Source of the DNA: Eleusine coracana subsp. coracana
Lineage: Eukaryota > Streptophyta > Magnoliopsida > Poales > Poaceae
Reading direction: 5' to 3'
Assembly: GCA_032690845.1 (NCBI GenBank)
Contig: CM064426.1
Location: forward strand, 60,302,631 to 60,366,630
DNA length: 64,000 nt
How positions within the stretch are numbered: the stretch's first letter is position 1; every line of letters starts with the position of its first letter. Under the pieces are notes generated by a model, which was given only the letters and a program-made list of their open reading frames with translations, had not been told where the DNA came from and searched no databases. This document shows positions 47,308 through 59,178 of the stretch, in pieces. The position numbers and the translations under genes were made by a program.

Positions 47308-48831
47308 CAAGAAATCAGAAGAGCTATAGCACGCGACACGGGCGGCGCCCAAACCCTTGCGCTGCCGGGCCTCTCCCGTCTTCCCCTCCTCCACCTGCCG
47401 CTGCCAGAGCGGGCCGCGGGACAAAGCTGTGCGGCGCTGCAATAAAGATGGCGGCGGGGCCTTTCTTCTCCCTCGTTTCCCCCACAGCCACCACCCAACC
47501 TTGTCTAGCAGCGGCGTGGCGCGGTGAGGGGCCCAGATCCCACCAGATCCGGTGCCTTAGTGGCCGGATCTGAGAGGAGAGGGCCCGTGCCCAGCGACGG
47601 CACCCTGGCCCGTGGTGACGGCTGACGGATGGCGTGGCTAGAGGCGGTGAGGAGCTCTGAGCCCACTGGATCTTCGACCAAGCCTCGCCACGGAACGTCC
47701 TCCGCCTTCGCACCACCCCTCCTTCCCATTCGCATGATGGGGGGCTGTGCCTTGCGGTTGCACCCTCTAAGCGGATGGGCCCTCTAAAGCTTGCGACAGC
47801 AGTGCCATGGAGGCCATTCCAGACGGTGCAGCGTCGGCGTGGCGTGTGTGCGATGCAAGCGGAGGGCGCCATCCAGGCGGGCAATAGTGACGACGCGGCG
47901 CTGGTGGCAATTCGGCGCCGGTGCGCCGTGAGCGGCGATGACACGGGCCCGGCTGCCATGCGCAGCCAGATGCGGCCCACGCCCGACTGTGTTGCTCTTC
48001 AAGCAGGAGCTCCAGGCAGCGGCGGTGTCGGCAAAGGAGTAGCCGTGGAGCCGGTGCCAGGTAGTCTACGCGGCAGTGTGTCGAGATGGCGGCACACGCG
48101 TCGACAGTCCAGTGTTGGGCGATGAAGGTGCGTCTATGATGATGGATCCGCCGCCACACTGTTTGCTCGGTTGTGCATCTAGGCGATGGCGGCACACGTG
48201 GCGATAGTGGGCGGAGCGAGTACGACAGTAGGAGCGGCTGTACAGAGATGACCAAGACGGTGTGGATGGTCTGATTGGGGGCCGGCGGTGCGGCTGGCGC
48301 GCACTCGTCATAGACGCAGCACGTGATGATCAAGTTGGATGGGGGCGCACGTGTTGGCGGGTGGCGCGGTAGGAGGTTGACCGACGTGTCGACTGCGGTG
48401 GGGATGCGAGCTTGGTCGGAGGCGGCAAATCTAGTAGAACTGGAAGAAATCCTGCATGGAGGTTAACATGCCGGCAACGACGATGTCCTAGGGCTTCGTT
48501 CTCCTTGTTGAAGGCGTTTTCGAGGTGTGGCTTTCCATCTTCGACGTTCCATGAGCGAAAGGACAGATCCGACTTACCGGATCAGGTGGCAGTGGCGTCT
48601 AAGCGTCATGACCTCTCTGAAGGCGCCATCTCTTGCAGCAACTCCTAACCACCGCGGTATCCATGTCGTGGCTGTGTGTGTGTTTGTTTGTGTGTGTGTC
48701 GGGTGTGTGTTGTTGGTGTGTTCTTTTGTGTGTCGTGATGGTCGTGTGTGTTGTATGGGCCGTTACGGGTTCTTATCCCGTCTTCTTCTTAATATAATGA
48801 AGCATGGCTCTTTTGCGTTTTTGAGAAAAAA
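47308..48831 (+). mobile_element. Polyadenylated retroposon (LINE-type insertion)
   Basis: A 1.5-kb GC-rich segment flanked by a perfect 10-base duplication AAGTAGGCAG (47298-47307 and 48832-48841). It ends in an A run after TTCTTAATATAATGAAGCAT and TTTTTGAG, as in the 3' tails of grass LINEs and sequences mobilised by them. The body has no reverse transcriptase and no ORF with a known domain on either strand; a TG-rich run precedes the tail. It is either the 3' untranslated part of a 5'-truncated LINE, a large SINE-like element, or a retroposed host transcript. Confidence 0.72.
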
Positions 48832-48932
48832 AAGTAGGCAGTAATTGACTATTTTGTTTAGAGGTATTGACAGTGTTAAATCTGATGTGACAAAGATGCA
48901 AATGCCCTATGCAAAAATGGACCTATTTTGTA

Positions 48933-49070
48933 CTTCCTTTGTCTCAAATTACTTGTCAGTCTAACTTTATACCAGATTTATTTAATATTCTCTCAATTTG
49001 AACAAACCAACTGTGAATGTGGACACCCCAAAACCCTCTCAAAATGACAAGTAAAATGGGACCGAGGGAA
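48933..49070. mobile_element. Stowaway MITE
   Basis: 138 bases with ends CTTCCTTTGTCTCAAATTAC and (reverse) TTCCCTCGGTCCCATTTTAC, both continuing TTGTC. TA on each side (48931-48932 and 49071-49072) is the Tc1/mariner target duplication. The ends fit the Stowaway consensus CTCCCTCCGTCCC. Confidence 0.88.
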
Positions 49071-49753
49071 TACAAGTTTGCAAATCAGACCTTGTTTTGA
49101 GTTAATTTCATTGAATAATTTTAATAGTTTTGAAGAAACCAAAATCTGAATATACTTTTGACAAAATTCTAGCAACATTTTATCTTATTTAGCATCAAAT
49201 TGAGCAACAACAGTCGTTAATCACATATTTGTCAACACATAATAGTAACCAAAAAAAGCCAATATAGGTCACCATTACAAGTCCAACAAAAGAAATACTT
49301 CAACAACAATGTCACCATTACATTACAAATTGAATCATCACATTCAAAGATCGAACCAGGCTCCAAGCCTCCCTCCACCACTTCCACTCCTTCCCCTTCC
49401 TCTTCTTGTAAGTGGTCACCCTTGTCCACGCGCCACGCCTCGCTATTGACCTCCAGTCGCTCGCTATCTGCCACGACGACTAGGGTTTGATTGTTCGGGT
49501 AGGGTTGGTGATTTCCGGAGAGAATATGAGTCGGCCCGCCTAGATGGATGGGGAGGAGTAAGAGACAACCAAGGGGCAAGCCAGTCTTTCCCACTTTCTT
49601 TTTTTTTTTTAATTAAAAAATAGGGCTTCAACCGACAGTAGTAATAAACAGGGGCCTGACGGCTCCTCTTGTCAAGTGTAAAAAAATCTATTTTAAGAAT
49701 TAAAGTTGAAAAGAGATCCGATTTTATAATTGCTCCTTTAATTTATTATATTT
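49071..49753. other. Intergenic DNA, nothing recognised
   Basis: A moderately GC-rich stretch at 49370-49600 has short minus-strand ORFs but no domain. Confidence 0.4.
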
Positions 49754-49903
49754 TCTAACTTTCAATTAGCTGAATCCTTTCGGTCAATAGTTTGCTACTT
49801 TGTGTTTTAATCTTTTTTTTAGGATTATCTGTATAATAATTATAAACTATTAAATTTAGATATAATGGCTGTAGGATCAGCTGAAAATTAGCAAATCCCT
49901 TAA
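49754..49903. mobile_element. MITE, family M1 copy E
   Basis: CTAACTTTCAATTAGCTGAA to CAGCTGAAAATTAGCAAATC then CCT, with the core TTTGCTACTTTGTGTTTTAA and ATAATAATTATAAACTATTA. The most complete M1 copy; it lies upstream of F-box copy 3. Confidence 0.72.
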
Positions 49904-50297
49904 TTTATCCTAAACTCAAAAAAAAAAAGGAAAAGCTGACCTTGTCAGCTGGAGTTGAAAAAATTATTTTTTGAAGGGGCTGCTTTGCTCGTCGGACGAG
50001 CCGTGTGTGCGGCCTGGCCTTTCTCCACCTCGCCGGCGCACCCATCAAATCCTCGCCGCCGGCCCGCCGGTCTCGAGCGGGGAGCGTCGTCCCGGGCTGT
50101 GCCTCGGCAAGTGAATTACACAGCCAATCCCCTTCGTCTTCAACCTCTCTGTTCTATGCTGTGCCTCTGGTAAGCACATTTGGCGGCGGACCCGGGATCC
50201 CCTGCGTCCTCCTGTATCTGCAGCATCGCTCGCGGCAATGGCGAGAGGATCCTCTGGGAATACGAGAAGCGAGAGGATCTGGAGGCAGCCGAGCTTG

Positions 50298-51436
50298 ATG
50301 GAAAAGCTCACCGACGACCTCCTCATCGAGATCTTCTTGTGTGTGCCGTACAAGTGCCTCAACCTCTTTGCCTGCATCTCCAGGCGCTAGCGCACCCTTA
50401 TTGCCCACCCCGACAACTGCCGGAAGCTTCCGCAGACCCTCGCCGGATTCTTCTACAACACCATGAGTCCCCGCTTCGCCGACGTGTCCGGGACCGATCC
50501 CCGGTTCTTTGACCTCTCTCTCGCCTTTCTCCCCGACCAAGAGCGGGAGGGCCTCGATCTGGTGGACGGCTGCAATGGCCTCCTCTTCCGCTGCTACAGG
50601 TTTGCCATGCAATTGAGTTTGACTACCTCGTCATCAACCCTGCCACAGAGAAGTGGGTTGCAGTGTTGGTCTCACGGCGTTGGTCGAACAAGGTGCGGAC
50701 AGCTCGCCTGGGGTTCGATCCAGCTGTCTCCTCGCATTTCTATATCTTTGAGTTTCAACTGGATTGGGTTGAGGATAGCGATAGTGAAGATAATGACGAT
50801 GATGGGGATGGGCATGTCTTAGGTGTGAAGATCTACTCGTCTGTAACCGGAGTATGGAGCTACAAGCAGAGCAATTGGTGTGTTGACGTTAAGCTGGAGC
50901 CGAATTTGAATAGCGTGTTTGTTTGCGGCACGTTATATGTGATCACCATTTGTAGTTCAATTGGGGCAGTGAACGTGGAGGGGAGAACTTAGAGGATCAT
51001 TGATTTTCCATGCACTGAGGAAAGCTGGAGAGGGCATGCTGTATGTGGTTCATCTTCCTTTGATACTGGTGCTGGATTGATTGATCTTTCCTAGGGAAAG
51101 CTGCATTTGACAAATAATTATGATGTTACCCGTGACCAACTAGCAATCTGGTTACTTGAGGACAGTAACAGTAAAGAATGGACTCTAAAGCACACGGTCA
51201 GCTTTAGGCATCTACTCAAGCATGTCCAGTTTGGATTTCATGAATTTATTGTTGTTGCTATGCACCCAGATTGCAATATGGTATTTTTTGTATTTGCTCA
51301 TGACAAAAGTCTAATGTCTTATGACATGGATAGCGGGGAAGTGCATATGATTAGCAATCTTGAGCAGAGTTGCTATGAAAGTTATATTCCATATGTTCCT
51401 TTGTTTTCTGAATCATTGGCAGATGGGCAGCAGTAA
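50298..51436 (+). pseudogene. F-box protein gene, copy 3, stop-riddled
   Basis: The ATG at 50298 starts MEKLTDDLLIEIFLCVPYK, an F-box nearly identical to copy 1. Lesions: TAG at 50388-50390 where copy 1 has the conserved Trp of SRRWH; a frameshift near 50605; TAG at 50990-50992 (Trp in the others); TAG at 51092-51094 (Gln in SQGK). After the shift the C-terminal domain reads well: VINPATEKWVAVLVSRRW, RLGFDPAVSSHF, acidic linker EDSDSEDNDDDGDGH and the family end SESLADGQQ with TAA at 51434. An upstream segment with splice-like borders (50170-50223) matches the 5' UTR intron of copy 1 but is only 54 bases. All three stops are single transitions from the family codons. Confidence 0.85.
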
Positions 51437-51589
51437 TCCTACTTTGGTAGTATGGTTCAACCTTCGTTGGTCTTTCAAGTCATAGTCTATTATGATCTTC
51501 AATTGTTGTTGTAGCTCCTTATATAAATTTTACTGATGTGGTGCTTTTGTTTGGTGCTTGAGGACACATGTATGATGTAGCTGATGGGG
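51437..51589. other. 3' flank of F-box copy 3
   Basis: Conserved flank (CAACCTTCGTTGGTCTTTC, compare 19366 and 27009). Confidence 0.5.
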
Positions 51590-52150
51590 CTCCCTGTTTC
51601 AGTTAAATTGGGGTGGTGGACGTGGAGGGAAAGACTTGGAGGCTCATTGATTCCCCAAGCAGCGAGGATTCGCCTTTCCTTGATACTGCTCCTGGGTACA
51701 TTTATATAATGATATGTACCAAGGACATTTGGATATTACAACCTTTGATGATATTACCGGTGACAAACTAGCAATCTGAGTGGTAGAAGATTGCGAAAGC
51801 GAAGAAGGAACCTTAAAGCACATGGTCAGCTTTGAGCATCTGGTTGGAAGGTTGTATGTACAATTTGGATATTATGAGTGCCGTTGTTTCTGTCCACCTG
51901 GGCCGCTATATTTATTCTTCCTCTTTAGTTGATAAAACACTAATGTCTTATGGCATGGATACAGGGAAAGTGCATATGATTTGCAATCTTGGACGCAATT
52001 GCAGTGAAGATTATTTATTTCCTAAGTTCCCTTGTGTTCAAAGTCATTGGCTGATGGTCAACAATAATCCTCGTGCCACAAGGTGGCCCAACTTCAGTAG
52101 GAGCAGCAGCTGCTCACCCTTCATGTACCTCACCTAGTGAGGCTAAGTAT
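51590..52150 (+). pseudogene. F-box family fragment, copy 4
   Basis: The C-terminal half only, in shifted frames: VVDVEGKTWRLIDSP-like start near 51610, then GDKLAI, TLKHMVSFEHLVGRLYVQFG and LMSYGMDTGKVHMICNLGRN with CSEDY. It resembles copy 1 more than its neighbour copy 3 (shared CSEDY and the flank AGGAGCAGCAGCTGCT). The copy ends where a LINE begins at about 52150. Confidence 0.75.
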
Positions 52151-54301
52151 TTCAAACTGAAGATGGCAGGCTGCTTACTGATCATGGTGAAAAGGCAACT
52201 GTGCTGCTACAAACATATAAGCAGCGAATGGGAACAACAGAGAATCCTGCCATGCTTTTCAATCTATTGGAGTTGATCACAAGACATAATCATCTTCAGG
52301 CTCTTAGTGACAACTTCTCAAAGGATGAAATTGATGCTGTGATAAAAAAACATGCCAAATGATAAGTCGCCAGGACCCGATGGTTTCAATGGAATGTTCA
52401 TAAAGAAATGCTGGCAAATCATCAAAGAAGACTTCTATGAGCTAACGCTTGATCTACAATACATAAACAATTCCTTCATTACTCTGATACCAAAGTCTCA
52501 CAGCCGAATGACGGTCAATGACTACAGACCAATTTCTCTCCTCAATTCGGTGTTGAAGCTACTGACAAAACTCATGGCAGACAGACTACAAAAAGTTATC
52601 ATACCACTGGTTCATAAAAACCGATATGGATTCATCAAATCAAGGTCTATACAAGACTGTCTGGGCTGGGCATATGAATATCTTCACCAATATCATCAGT
52701 CAAAAGAACCCATCATAATTTTAAAGCTTGACTTTGAAAAAGCTTTTGACACCATTGAGCATACAAAAATAATTGAAATGCTTCACCATATGGGATTTGA
52801 TAACAAATGGATTAGCTGAGTTCAGAGCATCTTCAATTCTGCCAATACCTCAATATTGCTTAATGGTGTTCCCGGGAACTCAATGCAATGCAAATGGGGA
52901 GTTAGGCAAGGAGACCCGCTATCGCCACTCTTGTTTGTCTTAGCAGCTGATCTTCTACAATCAATTGCCAACAAAGCTCACCAGATTGGAGTTTTCACTT
53001 CCGCTATTCAAAACACCAATGAGCAAGATTTCCCCATAGTCCAATACGCTGACGACTCCATACTAATCATGAAAGCATCACAAAAGGAAATCTTCAGCCT
53101 AAAAGGACTTCTACAGTCATTCACTGCATCCACATGACTGAAAGTTAACTTTGCTAAGTCATGCATGGTGCCAGTCAACATTGGTCAAGATCAAATTTTA
53201 GTCCTAGCAGCAACATTTGGATGCTCCATTGGCTCCTTGCCATTTACCTACCTTGGTCTACCACTAGGTACCACAAAGCCAACAATAGACGACCACGCGC
53301 CGATCATCTCCAAAATTGAGAGACGACTCTCAGCAACATCCATATATTTGGCACTAGCAGGAAGAATCACCTACATCAATTCTGCCATAAGATCTCTGCC
53401 AATATACACGATGTGCACACTCAAGCTTCATGCCACCGTAACTGATCACATTGACAAACTATCGAGGGTGGCTATGTGGAGAGGACGGGAAATGGAGGCC
53501 AAAGGGAAGGCACTGGTGGCTTGGAACAAATGCACCATACCGAAACAAAAAGGTGGTATGGGCATCAAAAACATAAGGCTACAAAATGAGGCATTACTAA
53601 TAAAACACTTAGACAAATTCTACAACAGAAAAGATGTCTCGTGGGTGAACCTCATTTGGAACACATACTACCCGCAAGGACAAATCCCACATGAAACAGC
53701 GCTAAAATGCTCATTCTGGTGGAAAGATATCATGTCATATAGTGACCACTATAGAGCAGTAGCTTCATGCAAAATTGGGAATGGATCAACATGTATGCTA
53801 TGGCAGGATGTGTGGAACAATCATTACCTTAAAGAATAACTGCCAAGACTTTACTCATATGTGAAGAATCACAGGATTTTAGTGGCAGCATACCTGCAAT
53901 GTCAGTCAACTTCTAATAACTTCCACCTTCCACTAGGCAATGAGGCTTTCAGTGAGCTACAAACACTCAACACAATCATGCAACATATACAGGAACCTCA
54001 ACAACAATAGCATGATGAATGGCATTACATTTGGGAAACTAGAACATACTCCACTGCAAAGTTTTATCTCATCCCTTTCTTGCATCTAAAGCCTCCTGCC
54101 CCACTTAAAGGAATATGGAAGGCAAAATGTTCTAAGAAAGTGAAAGTGTTTACATGGCTGCTGTTCATGGAAAGACTTAACACAAGAAATATAGTACGAA
54201 GGAAAAGATACCCCATTCAAGGAAACAACTAAAATTGTTGCCTCTGTATCGGAGACATAGAAGAAACGACATTCCACCTATTCTTTGAATGCACCTTCAG
54301 T
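52151..54301 (+). mobile_element. LINE (L1-type) reverse transcriptase, 5'-truncated
   Basis: The frame starts TEDGRLLTDHGEKATVLLQT and continues (one-base shift in an A run near 52350) into the reverse transcriptase: DKSPGPDGFNGMFIKKCW, NDYRPISLLNSVLKLLTKL, the palm motif LDFEKAFDTIEH, GVRQGDPLSPLLF and the catalytic YADDSILIM. YLGLPLGTTKPTIDDHAP and a zf-RVT region (CCLCIGDIEETTFHLFFEC) follow. In-frame stops near 52817, 53136, 53837 and later. The endonuclease domain is missing (usual 5' truncation). The 3' end is cut off by the copia element at 54302. Confidence 0.9.
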
Positions 54302-56010
54302 TGTAAGCTTCATGTCCATTGATGATTGGATCCCCAAGGTATGAATATTTTGGTGATAGATGACAACTATGAAATTGTGGGCTAATATCTACATGAGTGT
54401 TTTCTATGTAGGAATCATCTCTAAACTCTATTACAAATCATATGAATGATGGTTGCCTTGACGATTGATGACAATGACCACAAGCATGGACGCTTGTGAA
54501 CTTGATGGAGTCCAAGGTTGATGAAGATGGATCAAAGCGGAGAACAAGAAATGGTGCAAGTGTTTGGAACACTTGTATAGTTGTTAGGGCTTTGAGTCCA
54601 TAGGAAAAACCGGACTATCAAGGGGGTCTAGGTAATTCTCTTAGGTCATGTCTAGTCGGTGATGTGCAAGGTTGCTCGGTGAAATCACAAGCACTAGTTG
54701 ACAGTGGAGAAGCCAAGGATCTGTTCAGAGGAGCCGGGAAACGAAGTCAAGCGAGAACGATAATTTTCAGCTTCTGAACATAGAGACCGGACAGAGGGGT
54801 CAGTGGAGACTGGGCTGTATGGTCACTATGGGGAGTTATCTGGGACTTTGAGCGAAGAAGCAAGGAAACTGCCAGAGTCAGTCTCATAGAGACCGGACAG
54901 TCTAATTAGAGACCGGACAGTCTAATCTAGTGACCGGACGGTCTGGTCACTATGGAGAAATCTGGGCAGTGAGGAAGCTACAGCCGAAATATTTCTAGAC
55001 TGGAGAAAGAAACGGACCAGACTGTCCGGTCAGCTGATCGGACTGTCTGGCCAGTATGGAGGAAACAACAGACAGAGAGCAATGGCTCTGGAGGAGCTGT
55101 CCGGTGGAGACCGAACTGTCCGATCTGGACAATGACCAGACTATCCGGTCAGTATATCCAGAAGGCTGTTTCATGAAGCAACGACTAGTTTGAGGTTGGG
55201 AGCGTATATAACTTCATTGCTGGGGTCTTTGAGACCTCTTTTAGCCAGTGGAATACCTGAGAGCATTTGGTAAGGTCCAAGAGGAAAAGAGGAGAGCACT
55301 AGGAGGAGATATTGCATATCTTGAGAGTGCTAGTGGAGAGTAACTTGAGCATGTTGCACATCTACGGCTAGAGTGTCCTTGAGGGTGTGATCTAGATTGT
55401 TACTCTTGGTCTATGGTGAGACCTAGACCGGTTAGGTATCGGTGATCGAGCCTATCGTGATCGGTTGTGAAGGCCGTCACACGTTTGTACACGGTTTGAG
55501 CCCGCCGTTGAAAGAGGCATCACTAGTGAGCGCCCGTGTCGGCTCGGAGAGTCCGGCAAGTTCTTGAGAGAGGTGAGCTTGTGCTTTGTGCAGCAGTGAT
55601 GCACACCGTGTATTCACTCTAGGAGTGATTGCGGGCTCGTGGGCGAGAACTCCACTTGGTAGCGGGAGGGACCGGGACTCCGATGGGAGTGGTTCAACGA
55701 GCATTAGGGGATGGCGCCATCCTTCCGAGACCTCAGGAAAAAATCATGAGCATTCCTTGACCCTCTCTTTACTATTCTGCAATTGTGTGCTCTAGTGACT
55801 AGGGTGAATTGTGGCTTGCATAGGCTAGTGTGTTTGGCTTCCGCGCTTTATCTTATCATGAACACTAGCATGTGTAAGGTCTTATCCTACTAGAATTGTT
55901 TAGGTTGCTTCTCTTGTTAGACTCAAGTAGTGGAAATTGGAGTAATTGGATTCATGAGCGGCTTACCGATTCACCCCCCCCCCCCCCTCAGTATGCCTTC
56001 AGTCCTTACA
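54302..56010 (+). repeat. 5' LTR of the copia element
   Basis: 1709 bases. Between about 54780 and 55165 it carries many copies of GACCGGAC.GTC and its complement (GACTGTCCGGTC), and ends after a run of 14 C (55974-55987) with CTTACA. Partner LTR not in the window. Confidence 0.75.
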
Positions 56011-56063
56011 AGTGGTATGAGAACCAAGTTCTCATCTTTGAGGCTTCACCGCTTTGAGTAAGG

Positions 56064-57829
56064 ATGCCGAGACAAGCGAAGAATGTTCCCATATTCAATG
56101 GGGAGGATTATGCTTATTGGAAGGCTCGCATGCAAGCGTACCTTTAGTCCCTTGATCCAGAGATATGGTCGGTCACTCACGAGTCTGATGCGGATGTGAA
56201 CCTACTTGAGCCTGATTATGTTAAGTGTAATGCTAAGGCCAAGAATGCTTTGTTTGCTTGTATCTCTAAGGATGTTTTTGCTCAGCTAGATGCTAGTTTC
56301 ATAGCACATGGTATCTGGACTGAGATTCAGGGGCTCCATAAGGGCACCAGTGATGTCAAAGAGGAAAGATAATATGTGCTGAAGAACAAGTATGACAACT
56401 TAACTAGATTGCCACATGAGAGAGCTAACACTATTTATTCTCGTTTTCATGTACTAGCGGAGGAGATCAATGCACTTAGGGATGATTTCAAGATGAAACC
56501 CGTTGAGGTGATAAGAAGATTCTTGAGATTATTCAAGGACCCTAAGTATGAGTCCATCATCACCTTTATCTTACAAGGTGACCTCAAAACCAAGACCATG
56601 AAGGATGTACTTGGCAAGATCACCGCCTTCGAGAGCTACCAATTGGGGATGGATGATCCTCAACCATCCAACCTTGCTCAACCGGCTGACAAGCAAGAAT
56701 CTAGCAAGAGCAAGAAGAACAAGAAGAAGGTGATCATTGAGGATGATGATGATGAAGATGATGATGAAGGTGCCTTGACCGAGGACTTGGCTCTTCTCAT
56801 GAATAAGATGAAGAACTTCAAGAACAAGTTTGCTTCCAAGTCAAGGGGCAAGTGCTTTAATTGTGGCTCAAAGAATCACTTTGTCCGAGAGTGCCCAAAG
56901 CCCAAGAAAGAAGCATTCAAGTCACAAGATTCAAGTGAAGAAGAAGAAGACCCCAAGACCAAGCAAAAGAAGAAGAGGCACTTCAACAAGGACAAGAGCA
57001 AAGGCAAAGGCAAAGCTCAATACTACAAGGAGAAGTTCTCTCGTAAGGCCCTTATTGGAGAGTGGACAAGCGGCAACTCAAGTAATGAGTCCTCTTCCTT
57101 GAGTGATGAAGAAGTGGCAGGTCTAGCTATAATCAAGACCACACCTCCACAAGTCCTTCCTCCAGCTCCCACGTGCTTTATGGCCACAAGCCAACTTGGG
57201 GAGAGTGAGGATGAGAGCAGCGATGATAAGGAGCACACATGTGCCGAGTTATGGAGTATGCTTGAGCAAGCCCGTGACATCTCCATCAAGAAATCCAAAA
57301 TATTGGATATGGTAAGAGAAGAGTGTAAGTTGGCTAAGGACCGTGTTGTTGACCTTGAGAGTGAGCTCAAGAACCTTATCACATCTCATGAAGCCCTAAA
57401 CAAGAGTTATGACAATGTGGTAGAGCCATTCACAAGGAGATCCTTGGGAGAAACCTTGTGAACAATGTCTCCCACCGAGGACTTGACTCATATCCCGCCG
57501 CCATCGACATCATAGGGATGAGTGATTCCATCCCCGCATGGATCAAACTCGTTCTCACCGACGACTACTATTGCGAGAGGTGTTGCAAGGATGGCCACGC
57601 CACCAAGGATTGTCCCATGGTGAGAAGTTTCATTGTTTTGCCTAACACTAACTTGTTCCATGAGAACACATATTTTAAGATTTTTAGGAACAAGGATGGC
57701 AAGGTGAAAGCTAAGGTCTTGGGACCACCAAACAAGAAGAGGAAGGTCAAGAGTATATGGGTTCCTAAGTGCATTGTCGATCTTGAAAGGTCGGCTACGT
57801 ACAAGTGGGTGCCCAAGAACAAGACCTAG
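56064..57829 (+). pseudogene. Copia-type gag, broken
   Basis: Starts MPRQAKNVPIFNGEDYAYWK. TAG at 56145-56147 and TAA at 56370-56372 interrupt the N-terminal part; each is one transition from a Gln codon. A long open stretch (56376-57461) gives the Gag core (LPHERANTIYSRFHVLAEEI, FLRLFKDPKYESIITF), an acidic run and the CCHC knuckle CFNCGSKNHFVREC, followed by lysine-rich sequence. After a shift near 57440 it continues with SDSIPAWIKLVLTDDYYCER and a second knuckle CERCCKDGHATKDC, then YKWVPKNKT and a stop at 57829. This resembles Gag of SIRE-type copia elements; no pol follows. Confidence 0.85.
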
Positions 57830-58419
57830 ATGGTGGTGGTGTTGGACCGAGCGTTTTCATGAAGATCATGTGAAGTCCACCACAAGTGACATGGATCTCA
57901 ACAACCTATCTACTCATGAGGGAGGTAACCGTGTTTGTTCTTGGTAGTTATAGTGTGTTATTCTTTCTCTTGCATTGCATGGTAATTAGGACTCCTTTGT
58001 AACTAGTATGCTTTGCATCCATGCATGTGTAATAACTAAAAGAAAAACACATAAAAATTAGTCAATGTCTAACCCATCCAAGATAGCTATAAGCAAGGGG
58101 GAGTGCTTGAGATGGTGGTTTGACTTCTCTCAAGGCAAGGGTATGGTTTATAGTGAGTAAGCTTGGGAGGGGTTCAAACTTGCTTGCATCCATATGGCAT
58201 GTTTACTTTCATTGCATATGTAAAATGCTTGTTGCATGCATCATATAGGAAACATAGAGGATTGTCCCACTTGGAAATATTTGTGTCTCATGCTCTATAT
58301 GAGATTACATCTCCATAAGTGTGACCAAAGAAAAGGATTGTGCTTCATGCCCATTGAGCAAGCTCTTATGAACTCCGAGGTTAAATCTACTCGCACGGTT
58401 CACGGACTAAGGCTCATAC
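57830..58419. other. Non-coding copia interior
   Basis: Contains a purine run (AGCAAGGGGGAGTGCTTGAG, 58092-58111) resembling a polypurine tract, but no LTR start follows it. No coding region. Confidence 0.5.
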
Positions 58420-59178
58420 TGATGTAGATATGGCCCGATATTCCGAGAGGTAAGCGGATAAACTCGAATTTGGAGAACTAGGCGTCGATGACACGGCTTG
58501 AATCAGACATGACCCAACCCCGCAACCGTTACACCAAGCACAACTTGATTCTTTCTGCAAGCGAAATCGAGAACACAAGCAAGAGAGGATAAACACGCAA
58601 TCTGAAATTGCAAATATGAATGAAGCAAATCACAAGAAAAGGTTTAAGCTCTGAACACAAAAGGACTAATTGTCACAGTGGTGTAGAACAAGAATAGAGG
58701 CCCTGAATTACTGTAAAAGGACTTGTCGCCACAGTTACAATAATTCGATCAAGTTTCTCTCTGGAAAACTAAACTAAACAAAACCTGAAGCTAAAAGATG
58801 GCGGCTACTAAGTTTATGTAGGAACCAGGGGTGTCCTTGGGTTGGGGGCGACCAGGGGGGGGGCGCCCATAACATGGACTTAAGGCCCGACATGATACAT
58901 GGCCAAGTTGGCCCAAAATAGGTGGCGAAGCACCTTGTCATGGTCACACAGCATGACTCACGACCCTTCTGGAGCTAGGACCAGAAACAAAACAACGGCG
59001 TCGTCGTCCCCTTTCTAACAAGAACGCCTCATTTGGACGTTGGATGTGGGAGATATCATCAAAACCGTGAAGGAATGTTGGCTGAATCCGAGACGAACGC
59101 GGTGACCTAGTTGGTGATGACTTGTAACTTGGGGAAGGCCATGATATGCGTGTATCCAGCATGGTGATGTCCTCATCA
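58420..59178 (-). repeat. 3' LTR of the nested gypsy element 2
   Basis: 759 bases; includes a G run near 58855-58863. Confidence 0.9.

Noticed and set aside
47324..47980. 218-codon minus-strand ORF and its neighbours to 48648
   Set aside because: No domain; overlapping ORFs on both strands of GC-rich retroposon sequence, none starting with a convincing context.
58092..58111. Polypurine tract marking a 3' LTR of the copia element
   Set aside because: The following sequence does not match the 5' LTR at 54302; the element continues after the gypsy insertion.
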